Origin: Collinsella sp. UBA6357
GTDB lineage: Bacteria > Actinomycetota > Coriobacteriia > Coriobacteriales > Coriobacteriaceae
Reading direction: 5' to 3'
DNA length: 44,507 bases
NCBI GenBank assembly: GCA_002437815.1
Contig: DJRP01000029.1
Coordinates: 1-44,507, forward strand
Both the position numbers and the translations under genes were made by a program. This document shows positions 16,134 through 25,377 of the stretch, piece after piece (position 1 is the stretch's first letter; each line of letters opens with the position of its first letter). The notes under the pieces are model-generated. The model ran no database searches and had not been told where the DNA came from. It was given only the letters and a program-made list of their open reading frames with translations.

Positions 16134-18113
16134 TCACCTGAGCGTGCGCAGGCCGCCGGCGTCTTTGTCGAGCGCCGTGAAGCGTACAGCATCCAGATGC
16201 TCGAGAATGCTGATCGCCCGTTTGCGCGACACCCCCAGGGCCTCGCGCAGGACGCTCGTGGTCGCGGCTCCCCCGGCCGCGCTGATCGCCGCGGCCACGA
16301 GCTCACGAGCATGGGCTTCGGCCGACGTCGAGAGCGCCACGTCGCGCTCGACCTTGACGATCGAACGGCTGAGCGAAAGCTCGCGCAGAGCCCGCGTCAT
16401 GATGTCGCGATCGAGCCCCAGCCGCTCGCCCACCTCGGGAAGCGTCGGCGCGTCAAGCCCGGCTTTGTCCAACAGCGCCACGATGCGTCCGCATGCCTCG
16501 CCCACCAGACGGGCCGCGGCAGCGGCCGAATGGGGATCGAACACCTCGGAGCCCTCGCGGGCACACACGTCGCGCGCACAACCGGCGTCGAACAGCGCCG
16601 CGGACAGCGCGTCGTCGGCGCCGGGCCACGCCACGTGGGCCACCTCGGCCGGCGTGAAGCCGGTCTGCTTGGGAGCGGCCGCATGCAGGTCCTTGAGGGT
16701 CGTCGCCAGACGATCGAGCGCGGCATCGAGCACGGACGGCACGGCGTAGAAGGCCGCATCTTCCGCATCGCCCATAACCGCCACGTCCCCTTGCGCCACC
16801 AGGCGCTCGAGCAGCTCGAGCGCCTCGGCTTCGCCCAGATCGAGCGCGCGGGCCACGGCAGCCGCAGGCGAGGGCAACACCTGCTCGCCAAGCCAGGCCG
16901 CAACCGCTCCGGCGCGATCGTGCGCCGTCAGGAAGTCAAGCAGCCCGCGCTCCCCTTGCGTGAGCTCGCGCGAGCGGCGGCAATGCGTCAACAGCACCTC
17001 GCCGCCGCCCACGAGCGCGACCGGTGAGTACGACAGCACCACGAAGCGATCGCCCGAACGCACGGGCAGCATCTGCTCCAGACGAATCTGGACGGTGCGG
17101 GTCTCGCCGACCGCGATCGGCGCCTCGCCCTCCATGAGCATGATGCGTCCGAGCACCTCGGCCGTACCCGCCATGACATGGACGCGGGCGCCCGATTCGA
17201 GCACGGCGGGCTTGGCGCCCTCGCGCCCCAGATAGGTGAGACGCGCCACAAGGCGCATCGTCTGCGTGCCGGCACCGGGGGCGCACAGCATCTCGCCACG
17301 CGGAAGGTCGGCCACGTCATCGCCCACGAGGTTGAGCGCCACGCGCTGACCGGGCAGCGCCTGCGACGTATCACCGTGCACCTGGATGCCGCGCACGCGG
17401 CAGCTCGCCCCCGACGGCAGGGCGACCAGCTCATCACCCACCGCGATCGGCGCATCCCACAGGGTTCCCGTCACCACGGTACCGGCGCCCTTGATGGAAA
17501 AACAGCGGTCGATGGGAAGGCGGGCCTTAAGGCCGGGCCGCGCGGGCAGCCCGGCGCGGACAGCCAGAAACGCATCGATGGCCCGGTCGATCGCGGCGCG
17601 TAGCGTGTCGATCCCCTGCCCCGTCACCGACGAGACGGGCACGATCTCGGCCCCGGCAAAAGCGGTTCCGGACAAAAAATCGTCAACGTCGAGCTCGGAC
17701 AGCTCGAGCATCTCCCCGTCCACGAGGTCGGCCATCGTCAGCGCCACCACCAGATGGCCCACACCCAAAAGCTCGAGCGCATGGACGTGCTCGCGCGTCT
17801 GGGGCATGACGCCCTCCACGGCAGACACCGCAAGCACCGCGACGTCGATGCCCGTGGCGCCCTGGACCATGGCGCGCAGGTAGTGCGCGTGGCCCGGGAC
17901 GTCCACCAGCCCCACCAGACGGCCGCTCGGCAGCGCCAGCTCGCCAAAGCCGAGCTCCACCGTCATACCGCGACGGCGCTCGACTTCGAGCCGGTCGGGA
18001 TTCTTGCCGGTCAAGGCCTCGATCAGGGCTGACTTGCCGTGGTCGACATGGCCCGCGGTGCCCACGATGACCGGGCACTCAAAAAGATCGGCGCGATCGA
18101 TCATGCGCGGCAC
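16134..18113 (-). CDS. selB: Selenocysteine-specific elongation factor SelB
   Basis: A 659-residue GTPase that delivers Sec-tRNA to ribosomes paused at UGA by binding the SECIS hairpin. G1 GHVDHGKS is at 21-28 and G3 DVPGH at 71-75. EF-Tu-like beta domains follow (PIDRCFSIKGAGTVVTGTLWD). The C-terminal 250 or so residues form the winged-helix repeats that bind SECIS RNA. It overlaps the selA stop by 13 bp; a second in-frame ATG lies three codons downstream. Co-expression with selA and selC and the Sec-containing FdhF 16 kb away give a consistent function. Confidence 0.96.
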   Translation of the reverse strand: MPRMIDRADLFECPVIVGTAGHVDHGKSALIEALTGKNPDRLEVERRRGMTVELGFGELALPSGRLVGLVDVPGHAHYLRAMVQGATGIDVAVLAVSAVEGVMPQTREHVHALELLGVGHLVVALTMADLVDGEMLELSELDVDDFLSGTAFAGAEIVPVSSVTGQGIDTLRAAIDRAIDAFLAVRAGLPARPGLKARLPIDRCFSIKGAGTVVTGTLWDAPIAVGDELVALPSGASCRVRGIQVHGDTSQALPGQRVALNLVGDDVADLPRGEMLCAPGAGTQTMRLVARLTYLGREGAKPAVLESGARVHVMAGTAEVLGRIMLMEGEAPIAVGETRTVQIRLEQMLPVRSGDRFVVLSYSPVALVGGGEVLLTHCRRSRELTQGERGLLDFLTAHDRAGAVAAWLGEQVLPSPAAAVARALDLGEAEALELLERLVAQGDVAVMGDAEDAAFYAVPSVLDAALDRLATTLKDLHAAAPKQTGFTPAEVAHVAWPGADDALSAALFDAGCARDVCAREGSEVFDPHSAAAAARLVGEACGRIVALLDKAGLDAPTLPEVGERLGLDRDIMTRALRELSLSRSIVKVERDVALSTSAEAHARELVAAAISAAGGAATTSVLREALGVSRKRAISILEHLDAVRFTALDKDAGGLRTLR

Positions 18114-19558
18114 CTCCGTTCCACGACGGCAGAAAACGTGCTCGCCACGGCGTCCAGGTCTCCCTCGCCGATCAGCGTACGCACGTCAAAGAGCAAGCGG
18201 TCGTGAGCGACGCGGGTCACCACGGGCACATCGGGCTCTTGCACCAAGGCGCGTTTGAGCTCATCGACGCCCATCTCGCCCTCCCGGGGCGCAACCGAGA
18301 CGCAGTAGGTGGGAAGCTCCATGGTGGGCAGCGACCCGCCGCCCGGCGTCGAGCTGTCCGGGAGCACCTCGAGCGCGACGGCCTCGGCGCAACCGGCGTC
18401 GGCAAGCGCGCGTTCCATAAGCGCGGCGAGCTTCTGGGCACGACGCTCAAGCCGGACCGTAGGGCAGCTGAGCATGGAGAGCACGGGCACGCGGGCGTGC
18501 GCGGCCTCCGGCCCGTCCAGATAGAGCCTGAGCGTGGCCTCGAGCGCCGCCAGGGCCAGCTTGCCCGGGCGCAGCGCGCGCATGAGCGGGTGGCTGGCAC
18601 ATGCCGCGACCAGGTCGCGACGGCCCAGGATGATGCCCGCCTGCGCGCCGCCGAGCAGCTTGTCGCCCGAGCAGCTCACGATATCGAGCCCAGCTGCGAT
18701 CGAGGCGGGCGTCGAGCCCTCGCCGCCGCGGGCGAGCACCTCGTCGGACACCAGCGCACCCGAGCCCTGGTCCTCATAGAAGACCAGGCCGTGTTTGCGG
18801 GCGAGCGCGGCGAGCTCGGTCGCCGGCACCTCCTCATGAAAGCCCTCGATACGGTAGTTGGACGGGTGCACCTTGAGAATCATCGCGGTATCGGCCGTGA
18901 TGGCGCGCTCGTAGTCGGCAAGATGCGTGCGGTTGGTGGCACCCACCTCGACCAGGCGCGCGCCCGAGGCGGCCATGATATCGGGGATGCGGAAGCTGCC
19001 GCCGATCTCGACGAGCTCGCCGCGGCTCACGATGACCTCGCGGCCCGCCGCATGCGCCGCGAGCACGAGCCACACCGCGGCGGCGTTGTTGTTGACCACG
19101 AGCGCGTCCTCGGCACCGGTGAGCACGCGCAGGAGCCTCGCGGCATGCTCGCGACGCGAACCGCGCGAGCAGGTCTCGGTCGAGTACTCGAGCGTGCTGT
19201 ACCCGCGGGCCACCGCGCCCACGGCAGCCACGGCCTCGGGAGCCAGCGGGGCACGTCCCAGGTTGGTGTGCACGACGACGCCCGTCGCGTTGATCGCGGG
19301 CCGCAGGCTGGGCAGCGACGAGCGATGCGCGCGCTCGGCGATGGACAGCACCAGCTCGCGCTTGGTGCGCGCGGCGGCACCGGTGCGGATCGCGGCCCGC
19401 TCGGCCTCGAGCTCCGCGGCGATCGCCGCATGCACCACGGCATCGCCCACCTCGCCGACGGCCTTGACGCAGGGCCATTCGGCCAAAAGATCGTTGACGG
19501 CGGGGATGGCGCGCAGGCCGGCACGCACCTCGTCGCTCAATGGCTGCTTATCGCTCAT
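18101..19558 (-). CDS. selA: L-seryl-tRNA(Sec) selenium transferase
   Basis: A pyridoxal-phosphate enzyme of 485 residues that converts Ser-tRNA-Sec to Sec-tRNA-Sec using selenophosphate. The PLP lysine is Lys300 in SCSGDKLLGGAQAG. The ATGVVVHTNLGRAPL segment (about 91-105) and the EDQGSGAL segment (about 262-269) are family features. The ATG at 19558 has GAAAGG upstream. It is the first gene of selA-selB-selC. SelD, which would make selenophosphate, is not in the window. Confidence 0.96.
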   Translation of the reverse strand: MSDKQPLSDEVRAGLRAIPAVNDLLAEWPCVKAVGEVGDAVVHAAIAAELEAERAAIRTGAAARTKRELVLSIAERAHRSSLPSLRPAINATGVVVHTNLGRAPLAPEAVAAVGAVARGYSTLEYSTETCSRGSRREHAARLLRVLTGAEDALVVNNNAAAVWLVLAAHAAGREVIVSRGELVEIGGSFRIPDIMAASGARLVEVGATNRTHLADYERAITADTAMILKVHPSNYRIEGFHEEVPATELAALARKHGLVFYEDQGSGALVSDEVLARGGEGSTPASIAAGLDIVSCSGDKLLGGAQAGIILGRRDLVAACASHPLMRALRPGKLALAALEATLRLYLDGPEAAHARVPVLSMLSCPTVRLERRAQKLAALMERALADAGCAEAVALEVLPDSSTPGGGSLPTMELPTYCVSVAPREGEMGVDELKRALVQEPDVPVVTRVAHDRLLFDVRTLIGEGDLDAVASTFSAVVERRCRA

Positions 19559-19673
19559 AGCGGACCTTTCAGATGATACGTTTGAACACTCGACATTATG
19601 CGGGACACCCGCCGTCGAGGGACAGGGTGATTTTGACGGGTTTTGGGCTGCGCCCCCGCGCGCGGGGATCTTC

Positions 19674-21821
19674 TCAGACCTGCGATTTTGCTACGTCCCC
19701 AATTGCAGGTGCGCCACCGCGCACGGGGATCTTCTCGACGCGTACGGCGTTTTCCTGCGTGAGCGCCGCGCCCGTGAGGGGGTCCCATCGCAGCGGCGTG
19801 TGGTCGAGCGGGCCCACGCCCAGCTCCGTCACCCCTTCGCGCACGGTCGCTTGCGCACCCGAACGTCCGCCGGGGGCGGACGAGGTGAAGATGCAGGCGG
19901 GATGCAGATAGGGGGTGGTCTCGACACGCACGCGGTCGCAGCCCAGCTCGCTCACGAGCTCGACCACCTCCCCGTCGGCTATGCCCAGCTCGTCGGCGGC
20001 GTCGACGTTCATCTGCACGCTGCCCAGATCTGCCCCCTCCGCCGCGGCACCCTGTTCGGCCAAGCGGCGCGAGGTGTGTGACTCGAACGGACGGTTGCCG
20101 CTGATCAGCCGAAACATGCCCGCGGGCGGCTCCACCATGGGGGCGATCCAACCGGGCACGCGACCCAGGCCCGCTTTATCCCACAGGGCGCTCGCGAGCT
20201 CGATCTTGCCGCCGGGAACCGTAATGACGGGCTCGCCCGTGCGCTCGGGCATTACGGCGCCGGTATCGGCCCACCCGCGGCATTTGAGCTCGGCAAGGTC
20301 GATGCCGAAGGGTGCGATCTGCGCGGCTGCGAGATCGTCGGGCGTGAAATCGAAGTAACGGCCCAGCCCGCATGCCCGCGCGATGCCGGTAAAAATCTGC
20401 CAGCCGGGGCGCGTGTCCGCATGAAGCACAGGTAACGCGGCCCCGCGATAGTAGGCGCGGGCATCGTTGCGCCCCCTGGCGGTGCCCACACCGCGATCGG
20501 CCTCGAGGTAGGTAACATCGGGCAGGATAAAGTCGCTCGCGCGCGCCGTCTCGGACATGCGGATGTCGATCGTCACCAAAAGATCGAGCCGCCTGAGGAT
20601 ATCGAGCCAAGCCTCGGCGTTGCCGTAGCCCGCGCCGGGGTTGCTCGCGTACACGATAAGGCCACGCAAGTCGCCCGCAAGGATCGACTGGCCCACCGTG
20701 GTGCACAGGCCGCGCACGGGGTCGACGAGCGGATACCGCTCCGAGCCCAACTTGGGCTCGGCGGGCACGGCAGGCGCCGGGAAGCGCTCGGGATCCAGAT
20801 CGCCGAGCACAAGTGGCGTGGACGGATTGAGCGCGCCGCCCTCGTGGCCAAAACAGCCCAGCAGGGCATCGACCAGACAAATGGCGCGTGCCGTCTGGGT
20901 GCTGTTAGCGTACGCGATGCCGATGCCGCCGTGAAACCCCGCATCGACCACGGCGGCCGGCGCCGCAGCGGCAAGATCGCGCGCCGTCGCACGGATGGCA
21001 TCGGCCGGCACGTCGCACAGCGCCTCGGCCCAGGCGGGGGTCCAGGCGCGCGCGGCGCAGGCCAGCTCATCGAATCCCGTGGTATAGCGGTCGATAAACG
21101 CGGCGTCATACAGCTTCTCGAAGATCAGGACATGGGCGATGCCGAGCAACAGGGCCAGGTCGCATCCCGGACGCACGCGCAGCCAACGGTCGGCAAGCGC
21201 CGCCGAGCCGCTGCGGCGCGGGTCGACGACGATGATCTTGGCACCGCGGGCGCGGGCCGCGTTGAGGGCGTCCACGGCGCCGGTCGTCGAGGAGTCGACG
21301 AGCGACCGGCCCAGATACATCACGCAGCGCGTATGCGCCAAATCGGTTGCGGGGCTGTAGCCCAGGCTGTGTTCCCAACCCGTAAGACGGCTCACCTCGC
21401 AGGCGCCATCCGCACCATAGATATTGGGCGACCCCAGCGCGTGCATAAGGCGCTGCGCCCAGTAGCGGTCAAACGACGGCACACCGAGCGTCATACCGAG
21501 CGCACGGGGACCCTGCTCGTCTTTAATCGTGAGCAGACGTGCGGCGATCTGCTCAAACGCCTCGTCCCAACCGATCTCATCAAAGCCCCGCCCGTCATCG
21601 CGACGGCGCAGGGGGTGCAGGATGCGGTCCTCCTCGTCAAACGGCATATGCAGGCGGTGACGACCACGACGGCAGAGTGCCCGTGCCTCACAGGGATGCC
21701 CCGCGACGGGTAGTTCGGCACAAACCGATCCCCCCTCGTCAACGGCGCGAAAGGCGCAATCGGCATAGCAGCCTCCGCACGTGGTCACGACGCCGCGACC
21801 ATCACTCTCAGAAGATGCCAT
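19674..21821 (-). CDS. Molybdopterin oxidoreductase of the DMSO reductase family, substrate unknown
   Basis: A 715-residue bis-MGD enzyme. An N-terminal [4Fe-4S] motif CGGCYADC is followed by further Cys residues at GHPCEARALC. The family segments GSPNIYGADGACEVSRLTGW, ARARGAKIIVVDPRRS and a C-terminal molydopterin-dinucleotide domain (RLISGNRPFESHTSRR) are visible. There is no twin-arginine signal, so a cytoplasmic site is likely. The frame opens at 21881; the start at 21821 (MASSESDGR) is preferred because AAGGA lies nine bases upstream, whereas the ATG at 21830 is too close to it. No Fe-S or membrane partner gene adjoins it, and it lies between the focA terminator and selA. Similar lone enzymes are annotated as formate dehydrogenase-like, thiosulfate/polysulfide reductase-like or unknown; no choice can be made here. 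Confidence 0.8.
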   Translation of the reverse strand: MASSESDGRGVVTTCGGCYADCAFRAVDEGGSVCAELPVAGHPCEARALCRRGRHRLHMPFDEEDRILHPLRRRDDGRGFDEIGWDEAFEQIAARLLTIKDEQGPRALGMTLGVPSFDRYWAQRLMHALGSPNIYGADGACEVSRLTGWEHSLGYSPATDLAHTRCVMYLGRSLVDSSTTGAVDALNAARARGAKIIVVDPRRSGSAALADRWLRVRPGCDLALLLGIAHVLIFEKLYDAAFIDRYTTGFDELACAARAWTPAWAEALCDVPADAIRATARDLAAAAPAAVVDAGFHGGIGIAYANSTQTARAICLVDALLGCFGHEGGALNPSTPLVLGDLDPERFPAPAVPAEPKLGSERYPLVDPVRGLCTTVGQSILAGDLRGLIVYASNPGAGYGNAEAWLDILRRLDLLVTIDIRMSETARASDFILPDVTYLEADRGVGTARGRNDARAYYRGAALPVLHADTRPGWQIFTGIARACGLGRYFDFTPDDLAAAQIAPFGIDLAELKCRGWADTGAVMPERTGEPVITVPGGKIELASALWDKAGLGRVPGWIAPMVEPPAGMFRLISGNRPFESHTSRRLAEQGAAAEGADLGSVQMNVDAADELGIADGEVVELVSELGCDRVRVETTPYLHPACIFTSSAPGGRSGAQATVREGVTELGVGPLDHTPLRWDPLTGAALTQENAVRVEKIPVRGGAPAIGDVAKSQV

Positions 21822-21846
21822 CTCGATCATTCCTTTTCCAACAAGC

Positions 21847-21877
21847 AAAAGCCACCGCAGACAACGTCCGCGGTGGC
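21847..21877 (-). terminator. Intrinsic terminator after focA
   Basis: On the minus strand the perfect 8-bp stem GCCACCGC/GCGGTGGC is followed by TTTTGCTTG. It starts about 20 bp past the focA stop and closes the formate hydrogenlyase transcription unit. Confidence 0.87.
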
Positions 21878-21897
21878 TCATGCGACGATGCTACAGA

Positions 21898-22734
21898 CTA
21901 GTTTTCTTTCTTGGCGTACACAAACCAGTAGCCGAGCGCGATCAGCAGGGCACCGCCCACGATGTTGCCGAGCGTGGCGGCCGACAGGTTGAACGCGATG
22001 CCCGCGGCGTTGAGGGCATCGGCTCCGGCGACATCGGCACCGTAGCCGCACGCGTGCATCACGGCACCCATGGGCAAAAAGTACATGTTGGCAACGCAGT
22101 GCTCGAAGCCGCAGGCGACGAAGGCGGAGATGGGCAGCAGGATGCCCACAACCTTGTCGACGACGGTCTTGCCGGCGGTACCGATCCACACGGCCAGGCA
22201 CACGAAGATGTTGCACAGGATGCCGCGGAAGAAGATCGTGATCCAGTCGGGCGTGACCTTGCCGGCGGCGATGCTCACCATAGAGGCAGCGACGGCCTCG
22301 CCGTTGAGCTTATAGATGCCGGCCATGTACACGAGAAACACGATCAGCAGCGACCCGACAAAGTTGCCGAGCCACACGACGACCCAGCGGGAGAGCATCT
22401 GCGAGAAGCTGATCTTGCCGCTCTTGAGCGCGCAGACCATAAGCGAGTTGCCCGTGAACAGCTCGGCGCCGCACACCAGCACGAGCACCAGGCCCAGGCA
22501 GAAGCACAAGCCGCCCACGATGCGCTGCGGGCCCCACGTAAGCATGCTATCGCTAAGGAAAACGGTGAAGAACAGACCGCCGAACGCGATGAAGGCGCCG
22601 GCGAACATCGCGAGGACGAAGGCTTTCGCGATGGGCAGGTTGGCTTTGGTCACGCCGGCCGCCTCGGTCTTTGCCTCGATCGCGGCGGGTGCTAGGCAGT
22701 CGGGAGCGGGATACTCCGCCTTCTTGTCTGCCAT
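21898..22734 (-). CDS. focA: Formate/nitrite transporter family channel (FocA-like)
   Basis: A 278-residue membrane protein of the FNT family with six predicted hydrophobic helices, for instance IAKAFVLAMFAGAFIAFGGLFF and RIVGGLCFCLGLVLVLVCGAELFTGN. The GAELFTGN segment and the later HCVANMYFLP segment are FNT signatures; the central histidine fits the gating or proton-relay histidine. The frame starts at a GTG (22743), but the ATG at 22734, with AAGAAG eight bases upstream, is preferred. It is the last gene after hycI and fits formate import or export serving the formate hydrogenlyase. Nitrite or bisulfide transport is possible in this family, but the context favours formate. Confidence 0.93.
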   Translation of the reverse strand: MADKKAEYPAPDCLAPAAIEAKTEAAGVTKANLPIAKAFVLAMFAGAFIAFGGLFFTVFLSDSMLTWGPQRIVGGLCFCLGLVLVLVCGAELFTGNSLMVCALKSGKISFSQMLSRWVVVWLGNFVGSLLIVFLVYMAGIYKLNGEAVAASMVSIAAGKVTPDWITIFFRGILCNIFVCLAVWIGTAGKTVVDKVVGILLPISAFVACGFEHCVANMYFLPMGAVMHACGYGADVAGADALNAAGIAFNLSAATLGNIVGGALLIALGYWFVYAKKEN

Positions 22735-22784
22735 AACTATCACTTCTTTCAGTTCAGATAAGACAAAGAGGATATCCCTTTGCC

Positions 22785-23288
22785 TTATTGTGTTTCATGG
22801 AGCGGCGGAAAGACCGAGAAGTCGCCTGACGCCACGGCCGCGTAGATGCGGTCGACGGCATCGAAGACCTCGGGGCTCATGGGGTCGTAGAACTCCGTGT
22901 CGCCCGGCTGGATACCGATGAATACGATATCGTCGCAACTCGCCTCGATCTCCTCGATGAGGATCGATAGCGGCAGCGAGTGCGTCGTGAACATGGACTT
23001 GCGTGCCACGTCCTCCTTACGGAGCAGCCGGATCGTGCCCGTGGGCAGCGCCATGTCGGCGGCGTCCACGAGCACCAGGCGCGGCGGCCTCACACGCTTG
23101 ACCTCGACGATATCGTCCTCGGGGGTCTGCCCGCCGTCGATGGTATACCAGCCGGCGATCGGCTCGTCCTCCATCTTCTTGGAGAGCACCGGGCCCGCGG
23201 CGTCGTCGGCACGCAGCACGCTTCCTGCCGTGAGCACGATGCCCGCAAAGGGGGCGCCGTTGACGTGCCCGTCCACCAGGTGTCCCAT
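22785..23288 (-). CDS. hycI: Hydrogenase maturation endopeptidase (HycI type)
   Basis: A 167-residue protease of the HycI/HyaD family that removes the C-terminal tail of the hydrogenase large subunit after nickel insertion. Features are the N-terminal glycine-rich strand followed by RADDAAGP (conserved Asp nickel ligand region) and LVLVDAADMALPTG (second Asp), then HSLPL with the likely nickel-ligand histidine. The ATG at 23288 shares one base with the hycH stop (TGATG). The cognate large subunit in this operon has a tail of about 44 residues past its DPCYSCTDR motif, the expected substrate. Confidence 0.9.
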   Translation of the reverse strand: MGHLVDGHVNGAPFAGIVLTAGSVLRADDAAGPVLSKKMEDEPIAGWYTIDGGQTPEDDIVEVKRVRPPRLVLVDAADMALPTGTIRLLRKEDVARKSMFTTHSLPLSILIEEIEASCDDIVFIGIQPGDTEFYDPMSPEVFDAVDRIYAAVASGDFSVFPPLHETQ

Positions 23289-23869
23289 CACTGAAGCCTC
23301 CCCGTGAGATAAACGCCCGCAACGTCGCGTACGCGCTCCACCAGGTCGCGAAACTTCATGAGAAACGCCACCTGCTGCGCATGCAGGCCGAACTCGTCGT
23401 CGAACACCGAGATGCCCGCCTTGGCCGAGCCGCGGAATCCGCGCTCGTCAAGCAGGGCGTCGCAGGCCTCGAGAAGCGCGGGCACGGCTGCCTTGTCGAG
23501 CTGGCACTCGCCAAAGGAGCGGATGGCCTCGAACTTGCTCTTGGCCTCCCCCTCCGGCAGCGCGTCGATCAGCGAGAAGAACACCTTCGACGGCACCGAC
23601 AGGCGCGGCTCGAAGCAGTCGAGCACGCCGGTGTGGTGGCCCACGGCGAGCGTGTAGTACAGCACGTCGCAGGCCTCTTTGGGTACGTCCTCCTCGGTCT
23701 CCACGAACTTACGGGTGAGCTCGTAGAAGACCACCTGGTCGGCCGCGGGTGCGGCCCCGGCGGGCTGGGCGCCCTCGGCGGCCGCGGCAGTCGCCTGCCG
23801 TGCGTCGTCGAAGGTGCCGCCCAGCATGCCGGGACCGGCGAAGTATCCAGATTTGTCCTGGAGCTCCAC
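23288..23869 (-). CDS. hycH: Formate hydrogenlyase maturation protein HycH
   Basis: A 193-residue HycH-family protein needed for assembly of the hydrogenase of formate hydrogenlyase. The recognisable block is VVFYELTRKFVETEEDVPKE followed by ACDVLYYTLAVGHHTGVLDC and a C-terminal HAQQVAFLMKFRDLVERV helix. The GTG start at 23869 is chosen: it lies 1 bp past the stop of the small-subunit gene and begins VELQDKSGYF, and GGGGG lies upstream. The open frame to 23965 would overlap hyfI by 95 bp. It carries an Ala/Gln-rich insertion (about residues 25-45) not typical of the family. Confidence 0.87.
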   Translation of the reverse strand: MELQDKSGYFAGPGMLGGTFDDARQATAAAAEGAQPAGAAPAADQVVFYELTRKFVETEEDVPKEACDVLYYTLAVGHHTGVLDCFEPRLSVPSKVFFSLIDALPEGEAKSKFEAIRSFGECQLDKAAVPALLEACDALLDERGFRGSAKAGISVFDDEFGLHAQQVAFLMKFRDLVERVRDVAGVYLTGRLQ

Positions 23870-23870
23870 C

Positions 23871-24653
23871 TTAGCGACCCCCTGCCAGCACCAGATCCTG
23901 CAGCGCCGAGTAGACCTCGACGCGACGCGGATCCTCCTGCTTGTCGATGAGCAGGGCCATGGCACCGCGGATGTCGCCCTTGGGCGCGCCCTCGAGCGTG
24001 TCCATGAACTCGTTGGCCAGGTCGCGACCGTAGCGATAGCCGCTCATGGCGCGGGCCTCGCGCTCGATGGCGCAGCGCAGCTTGTAGGGCACGCCCGGAT
24101 GCAGGATCTCGGCCTGCTCGTCGGGCTGCTCCACCGTGGTTTCGGCATGGAGCTTCTGGTCCAGCAGACCGAGCGCCATGGCAAAGCCGTAGATGGTCTG
24201 CGCGGGGCTCGGCGGGCATCCGGGGATGTACACGTCGACCGGCAGGATCTTGTCCGTGCCGCCCCACACGCAGTAGTTATCGTAGAAGATACCGCCCGTG
24301 CAGCCGCACGCGCCGTAGGACACCACGATCTTGGGATCGGGCGCCGCCTCGAAGGCGCGCAGAGCCGGCATGCGCATGGCACGCGTCACGGCGCCGGTGT
24401 AGAGCAGCACGTCGGCGTGGCGGGGCGACGGCACGACCTTGATGCCGAAGCGCTCCACGTCGAAAGCCGGCGTGATCGAGCCGAAGATCTCGATCTCGCA
24501 GCCATTGCAGCCGCCGCAGTCCACGCGGTAGACGTAGACGGAGCGCTTGATCTTCTTGAGAAGGGTCGCCTTGGCCTTCTCGATGCTCTCGTCGAGCTCG
24601 ATCTTGGTCGGGCGGTACTGCAGCCGCTCGGGCAAAAGCGTAGGCTCAGCCAT
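23871..24653 (-). CDS. hyfI: [NiFe] hydrogenase small subunit (HyfI/HycG, NuoB-like)
   Basis: A 260-residue group 4 hydrogenase small subunit carrying the proximal [4Fe-4S] cluster that takes electrons to the NiFe site. Cluster ligands are visible in CGGCNGCEIE (about 46-55), GACGCTGG (about 113-120) and PGCPPSP (about 143-149). It lacks the signal peptide of periplasmic hydrogenases, so it acts on the cytoplasmic side. It is placed between hyfH and hycH with 1-3 bp gaps. Confidence 0.95.
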   Translation of the reverse strand: MAEPTLLPERLQYRPTKIELDESIEKAKATLLKKIKRSVYVYRVDCGGCNGCEIEIFGSITPAFDVERFGIKVVPSPRHADVLLYTGAVTRAMRMPALRAFEAAPDPKIVVSYGACGCTGGIFYDNYCVWGGTDKILPVDVYIPGCPPSPAQTIYGFAMALGLLDQKLHAETTVEQPDEQAEILHPGVPYKLRCAIEREARAMSGYRYGRDLANEFMDTLEGAPKGDIRGAMALLIDKQEDPRRVEVYSALQDLVLAGGR

Positions 24654-24656
24654 CGG

Positions 24657-25376
24657 TTACTCCTCCTCCTTCTTGTCGAGGTCCATGATGATACCCTCCA
24701 CGGGCGCGGGACCGGCCGGGATCTCGGGCGCATCGGGGTTGAGCTCGCGGTCGATGTAGGCCGGGTTCACGCCGTGGCCGCCCAGGTACTCCATGCCCGG
24801 GCCCTGGGGCTCGCCGGACTTGGCGGTCTCGTTGGGAAGCATGCCGTGGGCGTTGCCGGTCTTGACCGCCGACGCCGCGCGCAGGGCGTCGAGCTCGCGC
24901 TTGCACTCCTGGCACAGGCCCACGGTGCGGGCGGCCTGCTCGGCCTCCATGCCGCCGGCCTTCTGCAGCAGACGGCGGGCGTAGTCGATCTCCTTGTGCG
25001 GGGCATAGGGCTTGCCGCACCGCTCGCAGTGCTCGAGCGTGTAGACGCTCTTGCTCGTGAGGTCGGCCTTGTTGCCCACGGCGAGCTCGAACTCCTCCGT
25101 GAGCTTGATGGCCTCCATGGGGCAGGCCTCCTCGCAGCGGCCGCAGAAGATGCAGCGGCCGTAGTCGATCGACCAGGTGATGGTGTCCTCGGCAAGATCG
25201 GTATCCATGCGAATGGCATCGGCCGGGCAGGCGACGCCGCAGGCACCGCACGCGATGCAGAGCTCGGGGTCGTGCTCGGGCTTGCCGCGCATGTCCTTGT
25301 TGGTCGGGAAGGGGGCGAACGGGTACTTGTATGTCGCGTCGCCCGCCTTGGCGTTGACCTTCCAGAGTTTCAGCAT
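24657..25376 (-). CDS. hyfH: Hydrogenase iron-sulfur subunit (HyfH/HycF) with an extra CxxC domain
   Basis: A 239-residue NuoI-like protein. Two [4Fe-4S] motifs, CIACGACGVACP and CIFCGRCEEACP, lie in the first half and pass electrons toward HyfI. After them are CERC and, about 40 residues later, CQEC, forming a rubredoxin/zinc-ribbon-like pair as seen in HycF relatives. The C-terminal 70 residues are Pro/Gly/Glu-rich. The start at 25376 (MLKLWKVN) has GAGGAGG upstream and lies just past the hyfG stop; the frame is open six codons further. The protein is longer than E. coli HycF/HyfH. Confidence 0.92.
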   Translation of the reverse strand: MLKLWKVNAKAGDATYKYPFAPFPTNKDMRGKPEHDPELCIACGACGVACPADAIRMDTDLAEDTITWSIDYGRCIFCGRCEEACPMEAIKLTEEFELAVGNKADLTSKSVYTLEHCERCGKPYAPHKEIDYARRLLQKAGGMEAEQAARTVGLCQECKRELDALRAASAVKTGNAHGMLPNETAKSGEPQGPGMEYLGGHGVNPAYIDRELNPDAPEIPAGPAPVEGIIMDLDKKEEE

Positions 25377-25377
25377 C

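Noticed and set aside
19647..19737. Duplicated GGGGATCTTCTC segments at the end of the molybdopterin oxidoreductase gene
   Set aside because: Short GC-rich direct repeat 66 bp apart with no associated gene, hairpin or att features; probably a minor local duplication.
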